Shown here piece after piece: positions 7,528-16,139 of a stretch of DNA of 64,000 nt. Position 1 is the first letter of the stretch. Every line of letters begins with the position of its first letter. The notes beneath the pieces were generated by a model, which searched no databases, was not told the origin of the DNA, and was given only the letters and a program-made list of their open reading frames with translations. The position numbers and the translations under genes are program-made. The stretch comes from an uncultured Brachybacterium sp. (lineage in GTDB: Bacteria > Actinomycetota > Actinomycetes > Actinomycetales > Dermabacteraceae), in the NCBI RefSeq assembly GCF_947500705.1, contig NZ_CANMSY010000002.1, positions 372,001 to 436,000 of the forward strand, written 5' to 3'.

Positions 7528-9701
7528 GAGGGATCCCCGATGGTGTTCCACAGGAAGGTGTACAGCAGTGCGTTCATCCGCGCAGCCTGCTCGTTGTTGG
7601 CCGCGCCCCCGTGGCCGCCCTCGATGTTCTCCCAGTAGCGCACGTCGGCCCCCAGGGACTCCATCGCAGCGGCGAACTTCCGGGCGTGGCCGGGGTGGAC
7701 CCGGTCGTCCCGGGTGGAGGTCAGCACGAAGGTGGGCGGGTACTGGGCGCCCTCACCCTCCTGGAGCAGGTGGTAGGGGCTGAAGGTGCGGATGTACTCC
7801 CAGTCCTCGGTGTCGGGGTCCCCGTATTCGGCCATCCAGGAGGCGCCCGCCAGCAGGTGGCTGTACCGCTTCATGTCCAGCAGCGGGACCTGGATGATCA
7901 CCGCACCGAACAGCTCCGGGTACTGGGTGACCATGTTCCCGGTGAGCAGGCCGCCGTTGGAGCCGCCGCGCACTGCGAGATGGTCGCGGTCGGTGACGCC
8001 GCGCTCGATGAGGTCCTTCGCGACCGAGGAGAAGTCCTCGTAGGCGCGGTGCCGGTTCTCCTTGAGCGCGGCCTGGTGCCAGCGAGGGCCGTACTCGCCG
8101 CCACCGCGGATGTTGGCCAGCACGTAGGTGCCGCCGCGCTCGAGCCAGGTCTTCCCGATCGCCCCGAGGTAGGAGGGCGTCAGGGAGATCTCGAAGCCGC
8201 CGTAGCCGTAGAGCAGGGTCGGTCGGGGTCCGTCGGCGCCCGCGCCGTCGCTCTCCTGGATCCGGCTGATCTCGAAGTACGGGATGCGGGTGCCGTCGTC
8301 GCTGGTCGCGAAGTGCTGGCTGACGTCCAGACCCTCGGACTCGAAGCGGGCCGGGGCGGACTTGATGACCGCGAGCTCCCCCGGCTCGCCGCCGCTCGCG
8401 ACCGCTGCGAGGTCCCCGAGCTGAAGGGTGGTGGGCTCGATGAAGTCGGTGACCGTCACCCAGACATCGTCGCTGACGTCGGCGTCGACCGCGGCGACCC
8501 CGATCGAGCCGCGCAGCTCGGGGTAGAGATCCTGGCGCACCCACGCGCCGTGCTCATCACGGGTGTGCACCTCGAGCCGATGCACGACGTCCTCGAGGAT
8601 CGACAGCACCACCGTGGTGCGGGTGATCGTCATGTCCGCGAGCGAGGTGGTCTCGGTGGGCTCGAACAGCATGTGCAGCTCCGGCTCGCCCTCCTGGAAG
8701 CGGGCGAAGTCGCCGACCACCAGAGAGCCGGCCGGGTAGGTCGCCTCTGCGACCTCCCAGTCGCTGCGGGGGGTGAAGATGCCCAGGTCTCGGTGCGCAG
8801 TGGCCTCGAGGTCCGCGGGGACCTCGATCGTGGTCAGCACCGGCGGCTGCTGTGCACGGTCGACCACGTGGATCGTGTTGTCGTAGAAGGCGTGCGCCTC
8901 GATCACCCAGTCCCGCTCCCAGCCGGGGGTCGAGTCGTGGGCCGCGAAGATCGCCATATCCGACTCGGAGACCTCGTGCACCAGCTGGGCCTCGTCCAGC
9001 GGGGTGCCCCGGTGCCAGATCCGGGCCTGTCGCGCATAGCCGGAGCTGGTCATGGTCCCCTCGCCGAAATCGGTCGAGGCCCAGACGGTGTCCGCGTCGA
9101 TCCAGCTCAGCGATCCCTTCGCCTCCGGACGCTCGAAGCCGCCGTCGGCAGCGGTCACGAAGGAGAGGGTCTCCAGATCGAACTCGCGGGTGACGTCCGC
9201 ATCCGAGCCGCCGTGGGAGAGATCGACCAGAGCGTGCCGGTAGGGCTCACCCTCCGGCGGGCGCAGCAGGCTCGCGCCGTGCCACACCCAGTCCTCCCCC
9301 TCGGCCTCGTTGAGCGCATCGACGTCCAGCAGGACCTCCCACGCGGGCTCCTCGGTGCGATAGGAGTCCAGGGTGGTGCGCCGCCAGAGCCCACGCTCAT
9401 GCTCCGCGTCGGTCCAGAAGTTATAGAGGAAGTCCCCGCGCTTGGTGACGCCGGGGATGCGGTCCTTGGCATCGAGGATCTCTCGGATCTCCTCCTGCAG
9501 CGTCGCCGCCAGCGGGACGCCCGCCGGGTCCCGAGGATCGCCGACGCCGTCCAGCTCCGACTCCGCCGCAGCGTTGCGCCCTCTGACCCAGTCCAGCGCC
9601 TCCTCTCCGGTGACCTCTTCGAGCCACTGGTGGGGATCCGCGCTGCCGTCGGGGGCGGGCAGCTGTGGGGCCGGGGTGGGCTGAGGAGCGGGGGCGGTCA
9701 T
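7524..9701 (-). CDS. Prolyl oligopeptidase family serine peptidase (S9A)
   Basis: A 725-residue cytosolic peptidase of full S9A length that would cleave short peptides after proline. An N-terminal beta-propeller (about 80-430) precedes the alpha/beta-hydrolase domain. The catalytic Ser is about residue 581 in GGSNGGLL, the Asp about 665 in TSTRDDRVHP and the His about 697 in EGGHGG. The linker motif YGYGGFEISLTPSY just before the hydrolase domain is typical. No signal peptide is present. It overlaps both neighbours by 4 bases (start with the SRPBCC gene, stop with the DUF664 gene). Confidence 0.94.
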   Translation of the reverse strand: MTAPAPQPTPAPQLPAPDGSADPHQWLEEVTGEEALDWVRGRNAAAESELDGVGDPRDPAGVPLAATLQEEIREILDAKDRIPGVTKRGDFLYNFWTDAEHERGLWRRTTLDSYRTEEPAWEVLLDVDALNEAEGEDWVWHGASLLRPPEGEPYRHALVDLSHGGSDADVTREFDLETLSFVTAADGGFERPEAKGSLSWIDADTVWASTDFGEGTMTSSGYARQARIWHRGTPLDEAQLVHEVSESDMAIFAAHDSTPGWERDWVIEAHAFYDNTIHVVDRAQQPPVLTTIEVPADLEATAHRDLGIFTPRSDWEVAEATYPAGSLVVGDFARFQEGEPELHMLFEPTETTSLADMTITRTTVVLSILEDVVHRLEVHTRDEHGAWVRQDLYPELRGSIGVAAVDADVSDDVWVTVTDFIEPTTLQLGDLAAVASGGEPGELAVIKSAPARFESEGLDVSQHFATSDDGTRIPYFEISRIQESDGAGADGPRPTLLYGYGGFEISLTPSYLGAIGKTWLERGGTYVLANIRGGGEYGPRWHQAALKENRHRAYEDFSSVAKDLIERGVTDRDHLAVRGGSNGGLLTGNMVTQYPELFGAVIIQVPLLDMKRYSHLLAGASWMAEYGDPDTEDWEYIRTFSPYHLLQEGEGAQYPPTFVLTSTRDDRVHPGHARKFAAAMESLGADVRYWENIEGGHGGAANNEQAARMNALLYTFLWNTIGDPS

Positions 9702-10294
9702 CGATTCTCCTGGTCAGACGTCGGGGATGGGGTGGACACCATGAACTCGGTGAAAGTGGTCAGGACGGTCTTCCAGGCGATCTTCCAGACCTCTCGCGCC
9801 TCGGCGCTCTCGAGGCCCTTGTGCTCGATCCCGAGGGTGCTGCGCCCCTCGTCCTTGGCGGTGATGTTCACGGAGAGCCGGCTCCCGTCGCTCACGCCGG
9901 CGCGCCAGTAGCGCCAGGTCGGGGTGTCGCTGAGGCTGGGCTGTTCGAGCCCGAGCTCCTCCCGGCGTGCGGCGGTCATGAAGGCGTCCCAACGCTCGCG
10001 CACGGCGTCGGGTTCTCCGGGGAGGGTGCGGGAGGCCGACGCGGCGAAGTCCCCCGCGCAGCTCTGGCCCACCACCCGGCGGCCGATGATCTGCTCGTAG
10101 GCGACGGTCACGCCCTGCGCCCACCATCCGCTGATCTCCCACCGCTGCGGCAGCAGGCGGGCGATGGCGGTGTGGTCGAGCTCGCGGCCCCCGGCGTCGT
10201 CGATCCGCCGCACCCAGGTCGCCAGCGGCGTCCCGGTGCCGGACTCGATCCGCGCGGCATGGGGATGCTCCTGCGACGGGGTCTCAGTGCTCAT
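9698..10294 (-). CDS. SRPBCC/AHSA1-like domain protein
   Basis: A 198-residue protein resembling the SRPBCC (START/Bet v1-like) proteins often found with DUF4287. Its WEISGWWAQGVTVAYEQ motif and the C-terminal helix WKIAWKTVLTTF are typical of that group. No catalytic function is known. It is the first gene of the operon ending at 5456 and overlaps the prolyl oligopeptidase start by 4 bases. The ATG at 10294 lies 6 bases after a TAGGGT -10 box, suggesting a leaderless transcript. Confidence 0.72.
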   Translation of the reverse strand: MSTETPSQEHPHAARIESGTGTPLATWVRRIDDAGGRELDHTAIARLLPQRWEISGWWAQGVTVAYEQIIGRRVVGQSCAGDFAASASRTLPGEPDAVRERWDAFMTAARREELGLEQPSLSDTPTWRYWRAGVSDGSRLSVNITAKDEGRSTLGIEHKGLESAEAREVWKIAWKTVLTTFTEFMVSTPSPTSDQENR

Positions 10295-10300
10295 GGGACC

Positions 10301-10306
10301 ACCCTA
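10301..10306 (-). promoter_or_regulatory. Leaderless -10 box (TAGGGT) for the four-gene operon
   Basis: Read on the minus strand, TAGGGT is followed by 6 bases and then ATG. It shares a 77-base divergent spacer with the GH3 promoter. Confidence 0.5.
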
Positions 10307-10359
10307 CGGGGGCACCGGTGGCTCCGCTCACCTCCTGCTGACATCGGGACCCGCCATGG

Positions 10360-10365
10360 AACACT
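10360..10365 (+). promoter_or_regulatory. Possible leaderless -10 box (AACACT) for the GH3 gene
   Basis: AACACT lies 6 bases before the ATG at 10372. It departs from TANNNT at the first base, so the call is weak; the spacing matches the other leaderless starts here. Confidence 0.3.
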
Positions 10366-10371
10366 GACGGC

Positions 10372-11598
10372 ATGCGTCGTCGTCAGCTCCTGGCCCTCAC
10401 CCCCGCGGCGGCCCTCGCCGCCTGCACCGCAGAGGAACCCTCCCAGGGCCCCGGGGCCGACGGGCCCGGCGGCTCCAGCGACGGCTCGAGCGACAGGGGC
10501 GGCGCCGAGGGAACGTCCTCGCAGGAGCCCAGCGCAGCGTCGTCGGCCCCCACCACCACCGAGCCCCCGACCGCGGCTGAGCGGCTGCTGGAGACCCTCT
10601 CTCCGCGCGAGCTCGCCGGGCAGCTGGTGCTGGTGGGGATCCCTGCCGGTTCCGAGATCCCCGAGCAGGTGCTGACCGAGCATCATGCGGGCGGCATCTT
10701 CCTGCTCCAGGTCTGGGAGAGCGCCGAGGCCGTCGACCGCACGGTCGCCAGGGCGCGCGAGCTCTCCCGCTCCGGCCTGCCGGCGCTGATCGCCGTCGAT
10801 CAGGAGGGAGGGCAGGTGAGGATGCTGCGTGGGGACACCGCCCGCAAGACCCCGTCGGCCGAGACGCTCGGCGAGCAGGGCACCGAGGCGGTGACGGAGG
10901 CGTACACGAGCATCGGCGAGGACCTCGCCGCCCGCGGCATCCAGGTCGCGTTCTCCCCGGTCGCCGACGTGGTCGATCCCGCCCTGGGCGATGCCAACGA
11001 GCCGGTCGGCGGGCTGGACCGCGGCTTCGGCACCGAGCCGGAGGCGGTGGGTGAGTGCGTGGCGGCCGCGACCACGGCCCTCGCCGCCCAGGGCATCGGT
11101 GCGACCCTGAAGCACTTCCCAGGACTCGGACGGGTTCAGAAGAACACGGACTTCTCCGCCGAGGGCATCGAGGATGAGGTCACCGGTCCCGAGGACCCGT
11201 TCCTGCAGTCCTTCCGTGCCGGGATCGAGGCCGGCGCGCAGCTGGTGATGATGTCCTCGGCGATCTATCCGCAGCTCGAGGCGGGGGTCCCGGCGATGTT
11301 CTCCGCCGCGGCGATCCAGGATCTGCTGCGTGACGGGCTCGGGTTCGAGGGGCTGGTGGTCACCGACGACATCGGCGCTGCGAAGGCCGTGGCCGCCGTC
11401 CCCGTCCCCGAGCGCGCCACCCGCCTGCTGGAGGCGGGAGGCGACGTGGTGCTGACGGCCGACGCCTCGCTCACCGGAGAGCTGGTCGACGCGATCGAGG
11501 GCTGGGCCGCGCGGAGCCCGGAGCAGGAGCAGCGGGTGCGGGAGTCCGCCGGCCGGATGCTCGCGCTCAAGGAGCAGCTGGGGCTGCTCCAGGGGTAG
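10372..11598 (+). CDS. GH3 family lipoprotein (NagZ-like beta-N-acetylhexosaminidase)
   Basis: A 408-residue lipoprotein: signal peptide with lipobox LAAC (Cys18), a Ser/Pro/Gly linker to about residue 65, then a single GH3 (beta/alpha)8 barrel. The nucleophile Asp lies in VVTDDIGA, and IAVDQEGGQVRM and KHFPGLGR are GH3 signatures. NagZ enzymes remove GlcNAc from peptidoglycan fragments using an Asp-x-His dyad in the loop after KHFPG. That loop here reads LGRVQKNTDFS with no His, so the general acid must differ or activity is altered. It would act outside the membrane on cell-wall material. It stands alone between divergent and convergent genes. Confidence 0.87.
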   Translation: MRRRQLLALTPAAALAACTAEEPSQGPGADGPGGSSDGSSDRGGAEGTSSQEPSAASSAPTTTEPPTAAERLLETLSPRELAGQLVLVGIPAGSEIPEQVLTEHHAGGIFLLQVWESAEAVDRTVARARELSRSGLPALIAVDQEGGQVRMLRGDTARKTPSAETLGEQGTEAVTEAYTSIGEDLAARGIQVAFSPVADVVDPALGDANEPVGGLDRGFGTEPEAVGECVAAATTALAAQGIGATLKHFPGLGRVQKNTDFSAEGIEDEVTGPEDPFLQSFRAGIEAGAQLVMMSSAIYPQLEAGVPAMFSAAAIQDLLRDGLGFEGLVVTDDIGAAKAVAAVPVPERATRLLEAGGDVVLTADASLTGELVDAIEGWAARSPEQEQRVRESAGRMLALKEQLGLLQG

Positions 11599-11607
11599 CC
11601 CGGCAGG

Positions 11608-12483
11608 TCAGTTCTTGTCGAGGGTGATGAGGTAGTTCGCCGGGCTGAAGCCCCCTGTGTGGTGCGAGAGCTGCCAGCCCTGGGCGTTCTCCGTCGCGCT
11701 GGCGACGAACTCGCGGGCGGAGGCGACGATGGTGGCCATGTCATCATCGGTGCCTGCCTCACCGATCTCCCCCAGCTCCCCCGCCCGGTCGAACTCCGCG
11801 ATCCGGGCGAGCTGCGCCGCGATCGCGGCGGACAGGGTCGACCCGGCGCCGCGGACCCGACGATCCGGGAGCCGCCGGGCTCGCAGCAGATCGGTACCGC
11901 CCTGATGGACCAGCACATCCACCACGTCCTCGCCCTCCAGCAGCCGGCCGGTGATCAGCACCGTGCCGGGCCCCCGCGCCTGCAGCGCGAGCGCCTGCTC
12001 CCGGATCTCGTCGATCGAGGTCGCGAGCGGCCGGCCCAGAAGCTGGGCGGCCTCGGCCATGTTCGGGGTGAGCACATCCGCCAGGGGCAGCAGCTCCGCC
12101 GCGAGTGCCGCCGCCCCCTCCGCGGAGATCAGCGCGGTGCCGTCGGCGCTGACCATCACCGGGTCCAGCACGATCCGTCCCAGCCGCCCGCGATGGGCAC
12201 GGAGCACCGCGGTCACCGCCTCGACCGCTGCGGCGCTGCCCAGAGCACCGATCTTGGTGGCGTCGAGGCGGAGGTCGCCCGCGACCGCGTCGAGCTGGCG
12301 CCGCACCACGTCGCCGGGCAGCGGATGGGTGCTCTGCACACCAGTGGTCGTGACGACGGTGATCATGCTGACCACGCTCGCTCCATAGGTGCCCAGCGCC
12401 GTGAAGGTCTTGAGGTCCGCCTGGATGCCGCCGGCCCCGTCGGTCTCCGAGTCGGCGATGGTCAGGACGAGGGGCGGGCGCAT
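11608..12483 (-). CDS. ThiD/PdxK-type kinase (hydroxymethylpyrimidine or pyridoxal kinase-like)
   Basis: A 291-residue ribokinase-superfamily kinase. TIADSETDGAGGIQADLKTF at the N terminus matches the ThiD substrate loop, and LDPVMVSADG and LTPNMAEAAQLLG are family motifs. ThiD phosphorylates hydroxymethylpyrimidine and its phosphate for thiamine; close homologues phosphorylate pyridoxine. The anion-hole motif, usually GTGC in ThiD and GTGD in pyridoxal kinases, reads GAGS here. No thiamine or B6 genes are adjacent. The frame runs 132 bases further upstream, but ATG 12483 is chosen because MRPPLVLTI begins the family homology and GGAG precedes it. Confidence 0.82.
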   Translation of the reverse strand: MRPPLVLTIADSETDGAGGIQADLKTFTALGTYGASVVSMITVVTTTGVQSTHPLPGDVVRRQLDAVAGDLRLDATKIGALGSAAAVEAVTAVLRAHRGRLGRIVLDPVMVSADGTALISAEGAAALAAELLPLADVLTPNMAEAAQLLGRPLATSIDEIREQALALQARGPGTVLITGRLLEGEDVVDVLVHQGGTDLLRARRLPDRRVRGAGSTLSAAIAAQLARIAEFDRAGELGEIGEAGTDDDMATIVASAREFVASATENAQGWQLSHHTGGFSPANYLITLDKN

Positions 12484-12732
12484 GCGGACTCCATCTCTCG
12501 GGGATCCCGGCTCCGGTGGGGCGCGGGGCGGGCGAGCCCGGGCTGCGGGTCTGTTCCGTGAGCGGAGAGTACCAATCGCGGCTGGCATCTCTATCCTGGA
12601 AGCGGTCGCAGGCACCCTCGCGTGCGAGAATCACCCGGGCGGGCATGCGACGGCACCCGCGGGGAACGAGAGCGGAGCTCCGCACAGCGGCGCTGGGGAG
12701 ACAGCGGCGATGGGGAGACGGCGGAGGTGGGG

Positions 12733-13656
12733 ATGAGCAAGGAGCCAGGCGGCGAGCAGCGGTCGGCAGATTCCTCCTTGCCCGATTTCTCCTCGCAGTC
12801 CTCGGAGGGTCTGCCCGCCTTCGAGTCCGCCGACGGACCGGTGACCCTCGGCGAGCCGAGCGAGCGCGCCCTGCGCCGCAGCCGCACCACGATGCTGGCC
12901 GTCATCGGCTCCGCCGTGGTGGTGCTCGCCGTGGTCGCGCTGGTCCTCTCGCAGACCGTCTTCCGCTCGGTGCTGACGGACCCTGACCCCACCGCATATC
13001 AGACGGGCGAGCGCTCGGCCGAGGGGCAGTCCGAGTACGTGCCGGACCCGGAGGATCCGGACATCGCCCCGCCCCCTCCGCTGTTCACCCAGGCGCCGAC
13101 CACCGAATGCACTGTGCCGACCAACAGCAATCCTCCGCCCGCCGTCCCCGGGAAGGTGCGCGGCGGCGGGCTGGAGTACACGAATCCTCCGGGCTGGGGC
13201 GACGGCTGGGCGGTCAGCTCGCTGCCCTATCTCACCGAGGTCGGCGCCGACTCCCGGCTGGTCGAGGGCGGCTGGTACAGCGTGCTGAACCTCGGCCGGG
13301 TCACCTTCCCGGAGGAGGAGGGCGGATATCCCGGCCTCGAGCCCGCCGCGGTCGCGATCTTCCAGTGCTATGCCACCACCTCGGGGGTGCTCTCCCATTT
13401 CGGCGAGCATCCCGAGGTCACCGACTACCGCTCCGAGGCCATGAGCGTCGACGGCACCGCCGCGTGGATCGTCCAGGCGACCTACCACTTCGAGGATCCC
13501 AGCATGCTCGAGTCCTCGAGCGCCTCGGTCGTCACCTCGATCGTCGTGGAGACCCCGAACGGTCCCAGCGCCCTGACCGGCGATGTCGCCGCCGACCGGC
13601 CCGAGCATGCCCAGAACCTCGAGGACATCATCGCGAGCCTCGCCGTCGTCGAATGA
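12733..13656 (+). CDS. Single-pass membrane-anchored protein, unknown function (paralogue of next gene)
   Basis: A 307-residue protein with a cytosolic N terminus (about 1-50), one membrane helix (about 52-75, MLAVIGSAVVVLAVVALVLS), a Pro-rich linker and an extracytoplasmic domain of about 200 residues. That domain shares a pattern with the next gene: a Cys, NPP..GK-RGGGL, LVEG-WYS, YPG-E followed by a CY pair, a V-G motif, and PEH near the end. The two conserved cysteines may form a disulfide outside the membrane. I do not recognise the family. The ATG at 12733 follows GGAGGTGGGG. It is the first of two tandem genes (34-base gap). Confidence 0.72.
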   Translation: MSKEPGGEQRSADSSLPDFSSQSSEGLPAFESADGPVTLGEPSERALRRSRTTMLAVIGSAVVVLAVVALVLSQTVFRSVLTDPDPTAYQTGERSAEGQSEYVPDPEDPDIAPPPPLFTQAPTTECTVPTNSNPPPAVPGKVRGGGLEYTNPPGWGDGWAVSSLPYLTEVGADSRLVEGGWYSVLNLGRVTFPEEEGGYPGLEPAAVAIFQCYATTSGVLSHFGEHPEVTDYRSEAMSVDGTAAWIVQATYHFEDPSMLESSSASVVTSIVVETPNGPSALTGDVAADRPEHAQNLEDIIASLAVVE

Positions 13657-13690
13657 TGACCCCTGACCATCGCCCGTCGAAGGAGCCGCA

Positions 13691-14497
13691 GTGCACACCG
13701 GACCCCAGTACACCTCCCCCCAGCAGCAGGCCGGCGGCAATGGTGGCCGCGGCGCCGCCCTGCTGATCGGCGTGATCGCCTTCGCCGTGGTCTTCCTGCT
13801 CATCGTGGGCGTGACCGTGGGCTACCTGGTGCTGCGTCCCCAAGGGGGCGGCGGGCCGGCCGTGACCTCTTCGTCCGCGAGCGGTGCGGTGGACCCGGAG
13901 ACCACGTCCGCCTCGGAGACTGAATCGCCCACTCCGACCGACGTCGTGGCGGAGCGCTGCTGGAGCCCGGAGCGGTCCGAACGGACCTCCACCAACCCCT
14001 CCGGCAAGCTGCGCGGCGGCGGGCTGCAGTTCATCCCCCCGGCGCTCTACGACCTGCGCAGCGGCGCCCAGATCACCGCCTACTCCAATGATCTGCAGGG
14101 CGCGCAGGCTCTGGTCGAGGGCACCTGGTACTCCACCATGAGCGTCGGAGCGATCCAGTGGCAGCCCGGCATCGAGTACCCCGGTGCGGAGGTCGCCTCC
14201 CAGACCATCGTCGACTGCTACTTCTCGGCACCGATCTGGGGCGAGACCACAGGCCGCTCCCTGGATGACGAGATCACCGAGCCGGTCACGATCTCCGGCA
14301 TGCCCGGCTACCGGACCACCGCGGTCGTGAACTTCACCTACTCACCGATGGAGAAGACCTCCGCCACCGAACTGGTGGTCGTGGTGCTCGAGACCGACCA
14401 GGGCCCGAGCCTGTTCGTCACCGAGACCGCCGTCGGCGTGCCGGAGCACGAGGAGGCCGCCGATCAGGCGTACGCATCGCTCACCGGGATCTCCTGA
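13691..14497 (+). CDS. Single-pass membrane-anchored protein, unknown function (tandem paralogue)
   Basis: A 268-residue protein: a short N terminus, one membrane helix (about 23-48, ALLIGVIAFAVVFLLIVGVTV), a Ser/Thr linker and an extracytoplasmic domain paralogous to the preceding gene (GKLRGGGL, LVEGTWYS, YPGAE, DCYF, VVVLET, PEHEEA). The GTG at 13691 follows AGGAG. The helix differs in sequence from that of its paralogue while the outer domain is conserved, which suggests the domain is the functional part, perhaps binding a wall or secreted partner. Confidence 0.72.
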   Translation: MHTGPQYTSPQQQAGGNGGRGAALLIGVIAFAVVFLLIVGVTVGYLVLRPQGGGGPAVTSSSASGAVDPETTSASETESPTPTDVVAERCWSPERSERTSTNPSGKLRGGGLQFIPPALYDLRSGAQITAYSNDLQGAQALVEGTWYSTMSVGAIQWQPGIEYPGAEVASQTIVDCYFSAPIWGETTGRSLDDEITEPVTISGMPGYRTTAVVNFTYSPMEKTSATELVVVVLETDQGPSLFVTETAVGVPEHEEAADQAYASLTGIS

Positions 14498-14520
14498 GAC
14501 CGACCCGGTCAGGCACTGGC

Positions 14521-16008
14521 TCAGACCACCGAGGAGGCGAGGCGGCAGAGGTTGTCGACCACCTGCATGGTCCGCGGTCTCCGCCTCCATTCCTCGAGGG
14601 TGAGCTCGCGGCTGCGCTCCCTATAGGTCGCCTCCACCTCGCGCATCTTCGCCAGGAAGTCGGTGCCCCCGATCATCAAAGAGCACTCCATCTGCAGCAG
14701 GAATGAACGCATGTCCATGTTCGAGGAACCGATCACCGTCACCGAGTCGTCGATGGTGACGTGCTTGGCGTGCAGGATCGTCGGGGCGCGGTAGAGCCAG
14801 ATCGTGACCCCGGCCTCGAGCAGCATCGCGTAGTAGGAGCGCTGAGCGTGGAAGACCAGGAACTGGTCCCCGATCTCGGAGACGAACAGCTCCACCTCCA
14901 CCCCGCGGCGGGCGGCGGTGACGAGCGCCGCGAGCATCGACTCGTCGGGGACGAAGTAGGGCGAGACCGCGACGATGCGGCGGGTGGCGGAGTAGAACAG
15001 CTGGTTGAACAGCGCCAGGTTGTTCTCCGCGACGAAGCCGGGACCGCTGGGCACCAGCTGGCACTCATAGCTGCCCGTGGTGTCCGGAGACGGCTTGACC
15101 AGGGTGTCCTCGCCGAGCATCTGCTCCGACTCGAAGTACCAGTCCGTGGCGAACAGCAGGTTCAGCTCCGAGACGATCGGGCCGCGGAAGCGCACCATCG
15201 TCTCCTGCCAGTGGAGCCCGCGGCGGATGTTCGAGGGCTTGTCGTAGTGGGCGGCGATCAGGTTCTGGCTGCCCATCCAGCCGATCTCTCCGTCGACGAT
15301 CACCATCTTGCGGTGATTGCGGAGGTCGGGGCGCTGGAAGGCGCCGTCGCGGATGGGCTGGATCGGGTTCATCGGGAAGTGCTCGATGCCGTGGGCGTCG
15401 AGCGTGCGACGCATCGCCCGGTACTGCGACCCGTGGCTGAGCGCGCCCCAGTGGTCGTAGAGCACCCGGACGGGGACGCCCGCGTCGGCGCGTTCTGCGA
15501 GGGCCGCGAAGAAGTCCTCGGTGACCTCGTCCAGTCCCATGATGTAGAAGAGCACATGCACGCTCTCGCGCGCGGAGCGGATGTCGGCCGCCATGCGCGC
15601 GATCGAGGTGTCGTAGTCGATCTCGAGATCCGCGGAGTTGCTGCCGGTCAGCGGGAAGGCGCCGAGCTCGCGGTTCAGGCGCACCGCGGACTGCAGCCAG
15701 CTGGGCACGTCCGCATCGAGCTCGCTGTCGGGGATGTTCTGCGCCCGCACCCGCATCAGGCGGTTGATGACCTGCTGCTTCTCGCGGCGCCGACGTGGCA
15801 GCTGCGCTTTGCCCAGCATCAGGTACAGCGGGAAGCCGAGCAGCGGGAACACCATGATCGCGAGCAGCCAGGCGATCGCGGAGCCGGGGCGGCGGTTGCG
15901 GGGCACCACGATCAGGCCCACCAGGCGCACCACGATGTCCAGCGTCCAGTACAGGTAGGTGGCCACGAGGACCCCGGGGTCCATCACCCACTGCCACACG
16001 TCGCTCAT
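14521..16008 (-). CDS. cls: Cardiolipin synthase (phospholipase D superfamily)
   Basis: A 495-residue membrane enzyme that condenses two phosphatidylglycerols to cardiolipin and glycerol. Two N-terminal membrane helices (about 12-35 and 44-66, the PLDc_N region) precede two PLD domains with HKD motifs at His232 (HRKMVIVDG) and His413 (HAKHVTIDD), each followed by a GS-N motif. Length and architecture match bacterial ClsA-type enzymes. The ATG at 16008 follows GAGGG. Its 3' end lies 23 bases from the convergent paralogue pair, with no room for a separate terminator. Confidence 0.93.
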   Translation of the reverse strand: MSDVWQWVMDPGVLVATYLYWTLDIVVRLVGLIVVPRNRRPGSAIAWLLAIMVFPLLGFPLYLMLGKAQLPRRRREKQQVINRLMRVRAQNIPDSELDADVPSWLQSAVRLNRELGAFPLTGSNSADLEIDYDTSIARMAADIRSARESVHVLFYIMGLDEVTEDFFAALAERADAGVPVRVLYDHWGALSHGSQYRAMRRTLDAHGIEHFPMNPIQPIRDGAFQRPDLRNHRKMVIVDGEIGWMGSQNLIAAHYDKPSNIRRGLHWQETMVRFRGPIVSELNLLFATDWYFESEQMLGEDTLVKPSPDTTGSYECQLVPSGPGFVAENNLALFNQLFYSATRRIVAVSPYFVPDESMLAALVTAARRGVEVELFVSEIGDQFLVFHAQRSYYAMLLEAGVTIWLYRAPTILHAKHVTIDDSVTVIGSSNMDMRSFLLQMECSLMIGGTDFLAKMREVEATYRERSRELTLEEWRRRPRTMQVVDNLCRLASSVV

Positions 16009-16032
16009 CGAGGGGCCCTCTCGTGGGAAGCA

Positions 16033-16064
16033 GAACGGCGGACCCCCGAGGGGGCCCGCCGTTC
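16033..16064 (-). terminator. Terminator after the Bax-inhibitor-1 gene
   Basis: A 13-15 bp GC-rich stem (GAACGGCGG side at 16033, GCCGTTC side ending 16064) with one G:U pair, 69 bases past the stop of the minus-strand gene 16133-17071. Confidence 0.6.
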
Positions 16065-16100
16065 AGCATACGGGCGCGGACACCGCAGCGCCCGCGCTCA

Positions 16101-16139
16101 GATCAGTCGAGCACTGGTCAGTCGAGCACTGATCAGTCG
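16101..16139. repeat. 15-bp tandem repeat, 2.6 copies, across a stop codon
   Basis: Units at 16101-16115 and 16116-16130 share TCAGTCGAGCACT, and a third partial unit runs to 16139 through the TGA of the Bax-inhibitor gene (16133-16135). Confidence 0.85.

Noticed and set aside
16101-16139. CRISPR-like repeats.
   Set aside because: Units are adjacent with no spacers, far too short, and there are no cas genes in the window.
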